Assembly (NCBI GenBank): GCA_002083395.1
Contig: LWDH01000041.1
Span: 1 to 63,360, forward strand
Length of the DNA: 63,360 nucleotides
Direction: 5' to 3'
DNA from: Proteobacteria bacterium SG_bin4
Lineage (GTDB): Bacteria; Pseudomonadota; Gammaproteobacteria; Burkholderiales; Nitrosomonadaceae
Under the pieces are notes generated by a model. That model did no database searches. It worked only from the letters and a program-made list of their open reading frames with translations, and was not told where the DNA came from. Shown here piece by piece: positions 25,693 to 36,100 of this stretch (within the stretch, counting starts at the first letter, position 1; every line of letters begins with the position of its first letter). The position numbers were made by a program, and so were the translations under genes.

Positions 25693-27294
25693 TCAGAACG
25701 GGAAGGTCCATTCTCTGGTCCAGTCGCTGCCGGCATCCTTGAACGCACCGACATAATCGACAATCGTAAAGAACGAATCACCAACTGCCGATCCGCCTGT
25801 TGTTAATGGCGATCCGGCTGCTGGCAAGTAGCCGCTCAATAACGGATCTACCGCTTTATTACCGGGCTGCGCTGCAAACCAATCCGCGGTTGTGAAGGTT
25901 TTACCTTCGCCATCGGAGAAATTACTCGTGCATTTCACAAAAGAATTTTCAATGGTCAATTTACCGCTCAAACTGCTGACTGAGCCTGCATTCGTATACG
26001 TTGAGGCACCATCGATTCTCACACACTCCTTGAAGCCGCCGGTAATAACGGAATTGTGAATATTGGCGCCGGTGCCGCGGCGCAGCAATACGCCTTGAAC
26101 CGCACTGCCGTTACGGCCGATGATGGTCATATTGGACAGAATCGGCTGTGCGCGTGGCGCGCTGTCGTGGTTGACTTCGTTGTTATCTGCTTCAATGCCG
26201 CGATCGCCCGAATCCGCCGCTTGCTTGATCAGCACGAATTGCGCGCGCCCTTTCCAGCCTTGCGTCCAATCCAGGGAATCGTCGCGAGTATCGGTCACGA
26301 CGATATATTTCATTTGCGCGGTACCGCCGAATACCTCGATACCGTCATCCAAACCGGCGTGAACATGCACATGGCTGATAATGGTGCCGGAACCGACGCC
26401 GTTGAGCGTTAACCCATTCAATTCTTCATCCGGGCGGACTTGCGCGCCGGCGAACAGGATCTGCACGTATTTGAGCACACCACTGTTATCGTTGGGATTG
26501 TTGCCGCCGAACTTTTCGGTCGTGATCGCTTCGAAAGGAATTTCGCAAAGCGCTACACCGGCGTTACAGCCATTCACCGGCGCATTACCGGCGATTACCA
26601 GACCCGCCCATTCACCGGGTTCTTGTTGCAGCGGCCCTGACATTACAATCGGATTATCCGGTGTGCCTTCCGCCATAATTTTGGAACCGCGGCGGATCCA
26701 CAAATAATCCGCGCCGCTTTGTCCGAAAATTTTGGTGCCCGGATTAATGGTGATGGTTGCGTTCTGCACTTTATCGCCACCGATATACACCCCGCCCGAT
26801 AATATCCACTGAATATTTTTGGTCAAGGTCACATTGGAAGTAATTGTGCCGCTCAGAATACAAGAACCGGCTGTCGGGCCGTTAGTCGAGAAACTTGGAC
26901 AACCTTGGAAAGCATTGCTGACAACTTGATCCAGTGAAAAGCGCAACGGATTCGATCCGGGCACCAATTTCAATTTCACGTAATAATCATCCGATCCCAC
27001 CAGTACTGAAGGAATATGCACTGCCGCTGTATCGGAATCAAATACATTGCGTTGCCCACTGGCTGCGCCGATCGGAGCCGCCGAAACCAATTGCAATTCG
27101 CTGCCGCTCAGTTGTAATTGCGCGCTGTAGAAAGCTGATGATCCGCCGCTTAATACTTCCACGACCGGAAGCTCGACCAAACCGGTTGACGGATTGTATG
27201 TCGCAGTTGCCGCGTGACTGTTGATGACGAAACCGCCCAGCAGCAATGCTGTCACTGCGGTTAACCGTTTTGTTACCTGCTTTATTTCAAACAT
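25693..27294 (-). CDS. Secreted right-handed beta-helix-like protein
   Basis: A 533-residue exported protein with a signal peptide (about 1-28, cleaving after NSHA). The mature N-terminal part (about 30-125) is a beta-rich domain. The middle (about 150-440) has repeated short strands with polar turns (TITINPGTKIFG, ILFAGAQV, GSGTIISHVHVHAGLDDGIEVFGG, MKYIVVTDTRDDSLDW) typical of right-handed parallel beta-helices. It ends SDWTREWTFPF. I cannot assign an activity; such folds include polysaccharide lyases, adhesins and surface proteins. The last 30 codons and terminator are duplicated just downstream next to a Pho-type promoter. That context, and the TonB system nearby, suggest a nutrient-related surface or periplasmic role, which is inference. 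Confidence 0.8.
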   Translation of the reverse strand: MFEIKQVTKRLTAVTALLLGGFVINSHAATATYNPSTGLVELPVVEVLSGGSSAFYSAQLQLSGSELQLVSAAPIGAASGQRNVFDSDTAAVHIPSVLVGSDDYYVKLKLVPGSNPLRFSLDQVVSNAFQGCPSFSTNGPTAGSCILSGTITSNVTLTKNIQWILSGGVYIGGDKVQNATITINPGTKIFGQSGADYLWIRRGSKIMAEGTPDNPIVMSGPLQQEPGEWAGLVIAGNAPVNGCNAGVALCEIPFEAITTEKFGGNNPNDNSGVLKYVQILFAGAQVRPDEELNGLTLNGVGSGTIISHVHVHAGLDDGIEVFGGTAQMKYIVVTDTRDDSLDWTQGWKGRAQFVLIKQAADSGDRGIEADNNEVNHDSAPRAQPILSNMTIIGRNGSAVQGVLLRRGTGANIHNSVITGGFKECVRIDGASTYTNAGSVSSLSGKLTIENSFVKCTSNFSDGEGKTFTTADWFAAQPGNKAVDPLLSGYLPAAGSPLTTGGSAVGDSFFTIVDYVGAFKDAGSDWTREWTFPF

Positions 27295-27351
27295 GATGTA
27301 CCCACCTTTGAGTGATAATTGTAATAAGGTGGCAACAATCTAACAGTCGAA

Positions 27352-27370
27352 CATTACCGGAATATGACAC
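27352..27370 (-). promoter_or_regulatory. Weak Pho-box-like site before the beta-helix gene
   Basis: On the minus strand TGTCAT is followed 11 bases later by GGTAAT. The first half-site is perfect, the second poor. It lies about 60-75 bases before the ATG. Suggestive only because the neighbouring duplicate has a good Pho box. Confidence 0.3.
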
Positions 27371-27390
27371 TTGCGTTTCAATTCCTTCAA

Positions 27391-27669
27391 TCAGAACCGC
27401 GACCAATGATCGTCAATGATTCTCCCATTCTCAATGACAAACCGGTAATTGTAATCATCGATTTTATAAAACCAGACTTCGCGCTTGATATAGGCAATTC
27501 CGCCAAAAGCTCTGGTTTGAATCATTCCCAGATCGGTTTTTTGATGCGGCTCGCCCATGTTGGCGATCAGCTTATCGGCCAGCTCGCCTTTGGAAATGAT
27601 ATTGCCGTTTGGCGCACGGAATCCGCACAACAGTAAGACAGCGAGAATGATGATGAAAAGCTTTTTCAT
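27391..27669 (-). CDS. Small secreted protein, DUF2845-like
   Basis: A 92-residue protein with a signal peptide or lipoprotein-like leader (KKLFIIILAVLLLCGF; the cysteine at 15 could be a lipidation site). The mature part has GELADKLIANMGEP, EVWFY and RFVIENGRII, a pattern seen in small periplasmic DUF2845/SmpA-like proteins where a GEP turn precedes paired strands. Function unknown. A GGAGC stretch precedes the ATG. It lies between the beta-helix gene and the transporter, all on the minus strand, with separate spacing that does not prove an operon. Confidence 0.65.
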   Translation of the reverse strand: MKKLFIIILAVLLLCGFRAPNGNIISKGELADKLIANMGEPHQKTDLGMIQTRAFGGIAYIKREVWFYKIDDYNYRFVIENGRIIDDHWSRF

Positions 27670-27840
27670 GATGAGCTCCTTGTTGATTGATAATGTTGTT
27701 GCATCGCCGCTGCGTCATGGCTGCACAAACAACATAGTCCAGACCCAATTAATACACGCTGAACCAACAAGGAAGTCCGTTATTCACAGAGGATTGTGTT
27801 CGTATCTCCGGGAGAAGCGTCGAATATTCCTCTTTACTGG

Positions 27841-28785
27841 TTAACTTCGATCAGAAACGGCAGGCCGTAATCGCCATAAAACTGCCAATAAACTGCCGAT
27901 TAGCGAATGCATCACCGCCGATACCGCGCCCGCCACCGGCGCCAAAGGCAGCATGGGAAACGCTTGTTTCGCCAGCACGATCGATAAACCGGAATTTTGC
28001 ATGCCGACCTCGACTGCGATCGTGCGAGCGCTGCGTATCGGGTAGCCCAAAAATTTTGCGAAATAATAGCCGATCAGAAAGCCACATCCGTGCAGCATCA
28101 GCGTTGCCAGCAGCAAATCGGCGCCATGGGTCAAAATCGATTCCGCGTTGGCGGCAAATACAATGGCGCAGATAACGCACACGCCAAACACCGACAGCAA
28201 CGGCGCGACCGGCAGCACACTTTGCACCAGCCTGGGCAGCCAGCGGTTCAATAGCAACCCCAGCGCGATCGGCACGATCACCACCTGAATGGTTTGTTTG
28301 AACAGCATCCAGGTATCGACCGGCACCAATGCGCCCGCAAATAATTGCGTCAGCAACGGCGTCAACACCACGGCAGCCAGCGTGGAGCATACCGTCATCA
28401 CCACTGACAGCGCAACATCCGCCTTGGCGATGTACGACACCAAATTCGAAGCCGTTCCGCCAGGACAACACCCCACCAGAATCAATCCGACCGCAAAATG
28501 ATCCGGTAACGCCAGTAAATAGCCGATCCCCCAAGCGAGCGGCGGCATAATGGAATACTGGGCAGCAAAGCCTATCGCAACAGCCCTTGGCATCGATGTG
28601 ATTCTGCGGAAGTCGTCGAAACTCAACGTCAATCCCATGCACAGCATCACAAAACCGAGTATCGACACCACCACCGGTCCTTGATTCAGAAACATCCAGC
28701 CTTCAGGCCAGATTAATGCTGTCGCGCATAGCAAAATCATCCAAAGCGGAAACAGCAAGGTGAGTTTTTGCAGCATATCAAGCAT
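27841..28785 (-). CDS. Bile acid:sodium symporter (BASS) family transporter
   Basis: About 314 residues with nine to ten membrane spans. Family signatures are present: CCPGGTASNLVSYIAKADVA (about 105-124) and VEVGMQNSGLS (about 260-270), which form the crossed-helix substrate/sodium site. Bacterial BASS proteins import organic acids such as ketopantoate, pyruvate or sulfonated compounds with sodium; the substrate here is unknown. I chose the ATG at 28785 (a second ATG lies at 28776 with better ribosome-binding-site spacing to GGGAG). The longer frame to 28866 adds residues without domain character. Confidence 0.88.
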   Translation of the reverse strand: MLDMLQKLTLLFPLWMILLCATALIWPEGWMFLNQGPVVVSILGFVMLCMGLTLSFDDFRRITSMPRAVAIGFAAQYSIMPPLAWGIGYLLALPDHFAVGLILVGCCPGGTASNLVSYIAKADVALSVVMTVCSTLAAVVLTPLLTQLFAGALVPVDTWMLFKQTIQVVIVPIALGLLLNRWLPRLVQSVLPVAPLLSVFGVCVICAIVFAANAESILTHGADLLLATLMLHGCGFLIGYYFAKFLGYPIRSARTIAVEVGMQNSGLSIVLAKQAFPMLPLAPVAGAVSAVMHSLIGSLLAVLWRLRPAVSDRS

Positions 28786-28866
28786 GCTCCCGCGGAAAAC
28801 CAGCAATGATCGACCGTTCACCGTCAAGCCGGCAAGCGCGGGTAAAAAAGTTTTTTGAAAAAACAA

Positions 28867-29279
28867 ATATTAAAAACTCGTTAAGGTACGCCATAAAAAT
28901 TCATCAAATTAGTTAGGTAGTTGATCATTGAAGCTGTTACCAATAATCCCGGATTGTGCAGGTTATTCGAAAGCATGAAAAGTGGACGAATGCGATTGCG
29001 GTCTGAAAAGACGCCGATGCCCATTGTTATTGATCATGCCATATGCACATTTTGCACCCCGCTTGTTGGATATCCATCGTTATCTGTTAAGAATGCTACG
29101 ACCCGATTGAGCGTAGGAAAATTACTATAAGAGATTGCTGATATCAATTTATTCTATCTTTTGTTAATTTGTTGACCACTCACAGTTGATTTATCAGCTT
29201 CGAATGAAGCAGTTAGAAATACACTGCGCTATTGGCTACTCGGTCAATAGAAATCATCACTAAAGAAAGGGCAGCAACT
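28867..29279. other. Intergenic region between divergent genes
   Basis: About 400 bases separating the minus-strand transporter and the plus-strand signalling pair. A 69-codon frame at 28921-29130 has no domain I recognise. Presumably both promoters are here; I do not see hexamers worth naming. Confidence 0.35.
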
Positions 29280-31718
29280 ATGAGTGGAAACATCAAGATC
29301 TTGATTGTGGAAGATGAGAAAATTGTTGCGCTGGACTTGAAGAGACGGCTGACCAAACTAGGCTATCAAGTTACCGGCATGGCTGCCAGCGGTGAGAAAG
29401 CATTGGCGCTAGTGGATCAGGAACTCCCCAATATTGTGCTGATGGATATTCATATTCAGGGAGCAATGGATGGAATCGAGGTCGCCAACCAATTACAAAA
29501 AATTCATAGTATTCCCATCATTTATTTGACGGCTTATTCCGAGGAAAAAACCGTAACCCGCGCAAAAACTACCAAACCTTACGGCTACATCCTGAAACCG
29601 TTTTCCGACAGAGAGTTGCACATCATTATTCAAGTCAGTATCAAGCGCTTTGAAAACGATTTCCAGCTGAAAAAGAACGAAGAGCATTTCCGCTTAGCAC
29701 TAGAAGCCGCGCGATTGGGGACTTGGGAAGTCAAAAATTCGCACGAGATCTTTATGTGCAAGAATCCCAATGGAAATATCGAGCCGATAACAAATTGGCA
29801 AAGCTTCTTTCTCACCATTGATGACAACGATAAACAAAACGTAACCGATTTCATCGATAAGCTACGTGACAATAAAGGCTCTGCAGATGAAATCGAGTTT
29901 CGCGTTCATGCGGATAGCAATAAAATCCACTGGTTTAAGCTATACGGCAAAGCATTCGCAACCAGGGATGCGGCAGTCAATCAGATTGTCGGTGTCTTGC
30001 AAGAAACGACTGAAAGCCGGATTACCAAAGACCGGCTAGCGCAGGCAGCGACGGTATTTAAGTACGCTGCGGAAGGTATCGTCATCCTGAATAAGAATCG
30101 TCAATTCAGTTGCGCCAACACTGCCTTTTACAGCATTACCCAATTCAAGCCCCATCAGCTCAAAAATAAAGAATTACCGTTTCTGACCAGTGAAGCCTTG
30201 GGTGACAGTAAGTATGAAGAAATTTGGCAAAATGTCGACCAGCATGACCACTGGTGCGGTGAAATTTCCACTTTCAAACGCAGTAAAGAAGCGATGTATG
30301 CCTGGTTAACCATCGGATTCATCCCGGCAAAAGTCAATGAAGAGCAACAGTATGTAGTCATGATTTCCGATATCACGGTTATTCGCGAAGCCCAAGAACA
30401 GCTATCGTCTTTGGCCTACTACGATAGCCTGACCAAGCTTCCTAACCGGATGTTGATCATGGACCGGCTGCAGCTGGCGCTCTCCAAGGTAACACGCGAT
30501 GCTTCGATGCTCGGAGTGTTATTCATCGACCTCGATAATTTCAAGCTGATCAACGACACCCTGGGACATGCACATGGCGATTCGATGCTGTGCTACGTCG
30601 CCCATCGCATGGCCTCGATCTTGCGTCAGAGCGATACTCTGGGAAGATTGGGTGGCGATGAGTTTATCGTAATCGTGCCGGATATCGAATCGAATGATGC
30701 ATTAGTCAAAGTCGCTGAGAAAATCCTCGATTGCTTATCGCAACCGGTTGTTATCAACAACATGGAGATCATGCTGTCATGCAGCATCGGAATTAGTGTT
30801 TATCCCGATCATTCGAAGCATCACGATGATCTGATGCAAATGGCCGATACCGCAATGTACGAGGCCAAAAATAAAGGCCGCAACAATTATGCTTTTTACC
30901 ACCCGTCGCTGACGCAAAAAGCGGTACATTATTTAACCCGGGAAAGAGAGTTGCATCACGCCCTGATTAAAAATGAGTTTGTGCTGCACTATCAGCCGCA
31001 ATTTTCCTTTTCGCAGCGGCGAATCACCGGCGTCGAGGCCTTGATCCGTTGGCAGCACCCTGTCAAAGGTTTGTTATCTCCGGCTGAAATTATTCCAGTC
31101 GCGGAGACCAGCCGGTTAATTGTCGAAATCGGCAACTGGATTCTGGTGGAAGCTTGCAAGCAGCTCCAGCAATGGCGTGCCGGGGGTCTCACCGATCTTC
31201 GCATTGCCGTGAATATTTCGATTCGCCAATTGGCTGACATGCATCTGCAACAATTGATCGCGGACTTATTAAAACAGCACGAAATACCGGCGCACCTGCT
31301 GGAGCTGGAGGTTACGGAATCCTGCTTGCAGAACGAAGTCATTTATATTTCCAACTTGGAGCAACTGGAAAATCTTGGCATACCGATATCCATCGACGAC
31401 TTTGGCACCGGCTACTCGTGTTTGAGTTCGCTGAAAAATCTACCAATACGACGGTTAAAAATCGATCAGAGTTTTGTCAAAGGTATCCCTCACGATAGCA
31501 ACGATTGCGCCATTGCCGCTGCAATTTTGGCATTGGCTCAGAAACTCAATCTGCAAGTCACCGCGGAAGGTATCGAAACATACGATCAGGCTCATTTTCT
31601 CGGCGATCTCGGATGCCAGGAGCTGCAAGGTTACTTGCTCAGCAAACCGGTTCCTGCTGAACAGATTCCTTATTTGATCAGTAAGCTTCCGGACAGAATC
31701 GATGCTTTCAATTTTTAA
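29280..31718 (+). CDS. Response regulator with PAS, GGDEF and EAL domains
   Basis: An 812-residue cyclic-di-GMP enzyme. Order: receiver domain (about 5-120, phospho-acceptor D56 in LMDIHI), a PAS-type region (about 130-260), a second PAS (about 265-385), GGDEF with an intact loop (458-462) and EAL with intact EALIRW (586-591), EVTES, IDDFGTGYS and AEGIET. Both synthesis and breakdown of c-di-GMP are therefore possible. The ATG at 29280 follows an AAAGGG ribosome binding site; an earlier in-frame ATG at 29232 lacks one and adds 16 residues ahead of the receiver fold. The sensor kinase starts 30 bases downstream, its likely phosphodonor. Confidence 0.94.
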   Translation: MSGNIKILIVEDEKIVALDLKRRLTKLGYQVTGMAASGEKALALVDQELPNIVLMDIHIQGAMDGIEVANQLQKIHSIPIIYLTAYSEEKTVTRAKTTKPYGYILKPFSDRELHIIIQVSIKRFENDFQLKKNEEHFRLALEAARLGTWEVKNSHEIFMCKNPNGNIEPITNWQSFFLTIDDNDKQNVTDFIDKLRDNKGSADEIEFRVHADSNKIHWFKLYGKAFATRDAAVNQIVGVLQETTESRITKDRLAQAATVFKYAAEGIVILNKNRQFSCANTAFYSITQFKPHQLKNKELPFLTSEALGDSKYEEIWQNVDQHDHWCGEISTFKRSKEAMYAWLTIGFIPAKVNEEQQYVVMISDITVIREAQEQLSSLAYYDSLTKLPNRMLIMDRLQLALSKVTRDASMLGVLFIDLDNFKLINDTLGHAHGDSMLCYVAHRMASILRQSDTLGRLGGDEFIVIVPDIESNDALVKVAEKILDCLSQPVVINNMEIMLSCSIGISVYPDHSKHHDDLMQMADTAMYEAKNKGRNNYAFYHPSLTQKAVHYLTRERELHHALIKNEFVLHYQPQFSFSQRRITGVEALIRWQHPVKGLLSPAEIIPVAETSRLIVEIGNWILVEACKQLQQWRAGGLTDLRIAVNISIRQLADMHLQQLIADLLKQHEIPAHLLELEVTESCLQNEVIYISNLEQLENLGIPISIDDFGTGYSCLSSLKNLPIRRLKIDQSFVKGIPHDSNDCAIAAAILALAQKLNLQVTAEGIETYDQAHFLGDLGCQELQGYLLSKPVPAEQIPYLISKLPDRIDAFNF

Positions 31719-31747
31719 TATCAATCCTTTAGAGCTAGTGCGTTACG

Positions 31748-33148
31748 ATGTCATCAACCCGATTCGGAAATTTTAGCAATACCGAGGAAATCATGCTTCT
31801 CGCCGTGGAAGCATCACCCAATGGCATGATTATGGCCGATTGCGATGGCAAGATTGTCATGGTGAATTCCGCAACGGAAAAGCTATTTGGTTACTCGCGG
31901 CAGGAATTGATCGGTCACTCGGTGGAGAAACTGATACCCGATCGTTTCCGCCACAGTCACCCAGATTACCGGGAAGCATACATTAGCGAATCAAGAACAC
32001 GCCCGATGGGCCACGGCAGAGACCTCTACGGCTTGCACAAAGATGGCCAAGAGTTTCCAATCGAAGTCGGACTGAATCCGGTTGAAACCGAGCGAGATGG
32101 CACGTTTGTGCTCGCCGCGATCGTCGACATTACGGACCGCAAGCATGCAGAAGAAATGATATTGCTAGCGGTTGATGCTTCTCCGAACGGGATGGTCATG
32201 ACCGATCAGCAGGGAAAAATTATCCTGGTCAATTCCACTGCGGAAGCGCTTTTTGGTTACAAGCGGGAGGAATTGCTCGGGCAATCGATCGAAATATTGA
32301 TTCCCGTCGCGCACCGCGCGCATCACCCTGTATTGCGCAGTGAATACCTGAAAAACCCTAGTACGCGAGCGATGGGTCACGGCCGGGATTTGTACGGTTT
32401 ACACAAAAGCGGCAAGGAATTTCCGGTCGAAGTGGGTCTGAATCCGATTCAAACGCCCAGAGGAATGATGGTGCTTGCATCGGTCATCGATATCACAGAG
32501 CGCAAGCAACAAGAAGAATTGCTCAAATCAGCGCTTAAAGAAAAGGAGCTGCTTTTAGCGGAAATTCATCATCGCGTCAAAAACAACTTACAAATAATCG
32601 ATAGCCTGCTCGGCATGCAATCTGAGAAACTGCCGGACGAAACGTCCGTATCTGTTTTTAAAGAAAGTCAAAACCGGGTGAAGTCAATGGCATTGATTCA
32701 CCAGATTCTTTACGAATCGCTTGATTTCTCCCGAATCGACTTTTCCAGTTTCATTCAATTGCTGACAGATAACTTGTCGATTTCGTATGCATTGAATGCT
32801 GAAAGAATCAGTATTACGATCGATGCCGATCAGGTCCATTTGCCGATTGATATCAGCATTCCGCTTGCATTGATTTTAAATGAGCTTTGCACCAATGCAA
32901 TGAAGTATGCATTTACAGAAAATCGCCGTGGGCAAATTAAAATATGTCTGAAGCAGCAAACAGCGGAACAGCTTCTAGTAAGCGTGAGTGACAACGGGGT
33001 TGGCATTCCGGACGATCTGGATATCGAAAACACGACTTCGCTGGGTCTGCAACTGGTTCAATTGCTCAGTGAGCAGATTTCGGCGGAACTGACCATTCAC
33101 CGCAAGAAACCGACCTGTTTCACGCTAAAGGTTCCCCTGCAGCAATAA
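31748..33148 (+). CDS. PAS-PAS sensor histidine kinase (HisKA_2 type)
   Basis: A 466-residue soluble kinase; no membrane span or signal peptide. Two tandem PAS domains (about 10-135 and 136-260) are close repeats of each other, sharing ASPNGM, FGY, RxMGHGRDLYGLHK and EVGLNP motifs, so they arose by internal duplication. The HisKA_2 box EIHHRVKNNLQ (H274/H275) and the ATPase motifs ELCTNAMKYAF (N box) and DNGVGIP (G1) are intact. PAS domains suggest sensing of redox, light or a small ligand in the cytoplasm. It follows the response regulator by 30 bases and probably phosphorylates it. Confidence 0.92.
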   Translation: MSSTRFGNFSNTEEIMLLAVEASPNGMIMADCDGKIVMVNSATEKLFGYSRQELIGHSVEKLIPDRFRHSHPDYREAYISESRTRPMGHGRDLYGLHKDGQEFPIEVGLNPVETERDGTFVLAAIVDITDRKHAEEMILLAVDASPNGMVMTDQQGKIILVNSTAEALFGYKREELLGQSIEILIPVAHRAHHPVLRSEYLKNPSTRAMGHGRDLYGLHKSGKEFPVEVGLNPIQTPRGMMVLASVIDITERKQQEELLKSALKEKELLLAEIHHRVKNNLQIIDSLLGMQSEKLPDETSVSVFKESQNRVKSMALIHQILYESLDFSRIDFSSFIQLLTDNLSISYALNAERISITIDADQVHLPIDISIPLALILNELCTNAMKYAFTENRRGQIKICLKQQTAEQLLVSVSDNGVGIPDDLDIENTTSLGLQLVQLLSEQISAELTIHRKKPTCFTLKVPLQQ

Positions 33149-33192
33149 CCGCCATCCAGGAAATGATGAAGATCATTCTCGCGCTTTCCTGA

Positions 33193-36100
33193 TCAATACG
33201 CCAAACGCACGCTCAAGTTGAAGAATCGCCCGCGGCGGAACTGACGGCTGATTTCGTCGCCTTGCATGATCAACACATCATCATCCAGCAGATTTTGCAT
33301 CGTCAGTTGACTGGACAGTCGCTTGTATAAATGCTGGCTGATCACGAAATCGAGCTGATGAAACGGTTGTTCGTATTTATCCGGTGTTCCCAGCAAACCG
33401 GCGGAAACGATGCGTTTGCTGGAGACGTTATAAAGCAACGTCGCTTGCGTCTTGGTCGCCGGATTGTCATAGCCGAACTGGAAATTGACGATGTGCGACG
33501 AATGTCCTTGCAGCGGCCGCTCCGGAGTGGACAGTGAGGCGAGATTTTCCTGGCTTAGCTTAACGTTTGACTTCGACCAGGTATAATTGCCGCCGACGTA
33601 AAAATTCTTTAGCAGCGGATGCACATCGTCGAGCTTTTTCAATAACTCAAATTCAAACCCGTAGAGATTGGCTTTGTCGGTATTCTGATAGGTATTGAGC
33701 ACGCCGGAACCGACCTGCGTCACCAGTTCGATCGGATTGGTCAAATCTTTCCAGAAGAAACCCGCAAAAATGTTTTCACTAGGCGATAGGTAATATTCCC
33801 AGCGGGCATCCCAATTGGTAATGCTGGTCTGTTTCAGATTCGGGTTACCGATCACTTCCTGATTGATATTCATATCGGTGAACGGCGCCACGGATAGCTC
33901 GCGGAAATCCGGCCGCGACAGGGATTGGCTGAATCCGGCGCGCAATTGCTGCTTATCCGAAATAAACAGGGTCGTGGTTACCGAAGGCAGCATGTCGATA
34001 CGATTCAGCCCTGCCACCGTCGGCGTCAACGCGTTACCCGAGCCGGTAAAAGTATTAACCTTCTGATTGTTATCCTCCCAGCGTAAACCGCCGGAAATAT
34101 TCAAGCGGTTGTAGAGCGTCCAATCCAGCTTGCCATAATACGACAGCAAGTGCTGCGAAGCATTGTAGCTGTCGCTAGCGCGCGTGCCTTCACGTAACTG
34201 GAATCCATTCGGACCGATGTAGTTGCGATTGAGGATGCTTTCCAACGACGATTGCCCGAGTATCGCATTATTTCTTCCATCGGGTCCTGCGGGAAAGAAA
34301 TTGAAACTGCGTATTTCCGAATCGCGGGTTTTTTGTTGTGTGATCATCCCGCCGATCAACGCGATTTTATGGTCGTAGTTCGGCTCCAGCGGTAACTTGC
34401 CATCGACGCGCCAGCTTTGATCGCGATCGACCAGGTTCGAATACATGGTGCGGTTGCTGTCGATTTGCCGCGAGAATGAGAACCGCCCGCCACCGCCGGT
34501 ATCGTCGAAGCGGTAATCGCGTGTTTTCGGTTCCACACGGTTCGCGGTGGCATCGGTAAACAACCAGTTCAGCGTGAAATCCTTCAACCAGTCGGCGCGA
34601 TGCTCACCACCAACCTGCGTCATCAATAATTCGTTCGAGAAAAACTTCAATTTGCTGCGGCGGATATCGAAAGTCTCGGCATCGGTAAAACCTTGGTCGA
34701 TCCGGGCTTCATCGAACATTTGCCGCAAAAACATGGTTCTTGCGAATAGCTTGTGGGTATCGCGGAACTGCAATTCGGTGCCGCCGTAAGCCGTTACATG
34801 CACTTCACGGAGCGATCGCTTCACATCGAAATCGGTTTTCTTGACCAGTTCGCCATCGGTAATGGCGAATTCGCGATTAATCTCGTTTTGATTGCGAAAT
34901 TCCTGCTTCCAGCCCAGCGCGCCGATATAACCGACGGTAAAGTCACCAAAAGTGAATCGATCACCCATCGATGCTTGCATCCCGGTATCCGGTCCGCGCG
35001 TGCGTTTATTAATATTCCAGACACCCGATAAATCCTCACCAAAACGTTCGATTTGCGCCGGTGTGAATCCTCGCGGATTGAACGGCGTCTGTTGCTGCAA
35101 CGGCCGTCCGTCCGCCGTCGCATCTGCAATCGAATCCGGCAGCGCCCGCGCACCGTTGTCGTAACTGGTAAAATCCAGACCGCCGCCTTTATACGTCAAG
35201 CCATCCTGGAAAGTGGTGTTGTCATTCACCCCCGCTTGTAAATTGAGGTTAAAAAAGAACGCATCCGGTATGCCGCGGGTGCGCATCTCCAAAGTTCCCC
35301 CGGCAAATTCCGCTGGCCGGTCGGGCGAATAGGATTTTTGCACCAGCACGCTTTCCAGAATATTAGTTGGGAACAAGTCCAGCGGCACCACGCGCCGGGT
35401 TGGATCGGGACTGGGAATCGCCGCGCCGTTGACCAAAGTGGTCGAAAAGCGCTCACCCAAACCACGAATGAAAATATACTGGCCGCCGACCAGCGTCAGC
35501 CCGGACGCACGCCGTAGCGCACTGGCGACATCGCCATCGCCGCTGCGGCTGAATTGCTCCGCGCCCAGCACCGTTGCGACGGATGTCGCGGTGCGTTGTT
35601 CTTCCATGATCGAAGCAATGGTGCCCGCCAGATGCGGTTCCAACACCACGTATTCGGCAAGCTCCACACCGGCAGGTGTCAGTTTGAAGCTCAGTTCGGT
35701 AGTTTGGTTATCAGCAATTTGAACACCGTCTTGCGTCTGGCTGCTGTAGGCGCTATGCAGCAACGACACGCTATAGCTTCCGGCCGGAACGGTTGCAGTC
35801 ACGCGTCCCTGATCGTCGGTTCTGAGTTTCTCTTTCAATCCGCTCAAAAATACCTGCACATCCTTGAGCGGCTTCTGCGTTTCAACCGAGAGCACCTGCA
35901 CCGAAATCACGCCTTCACCCTGATCGCGCGTTCCCACGCCTGCCGCATCGGTACCGGCCAGCGTACCAGCTGCCGAACTTTCTATATTGAGCAGCGGCTT
36001 TTTTCTGCCCTCATAAAAGGTGATCAGAATTTGCACGTTCTCAGCAGCTGTTAAAGGCAAATCAAATTTAAACTGCTGGCCATCGGTGGTGCGGATCGTA

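Noticed and set aside
27851..28642. 263-codon frame inside the BASS transporter gene
   Set aside because: Same strand, shifted frame; the transporter frame has clear membrane helices and family motifs, so this is a shadow.
35554..36054. 166-codon plus-strand frame in the TonB receptor gene
   Set aside because: Antisense to the receptor plug and Ig-like domains; no domain of its own.
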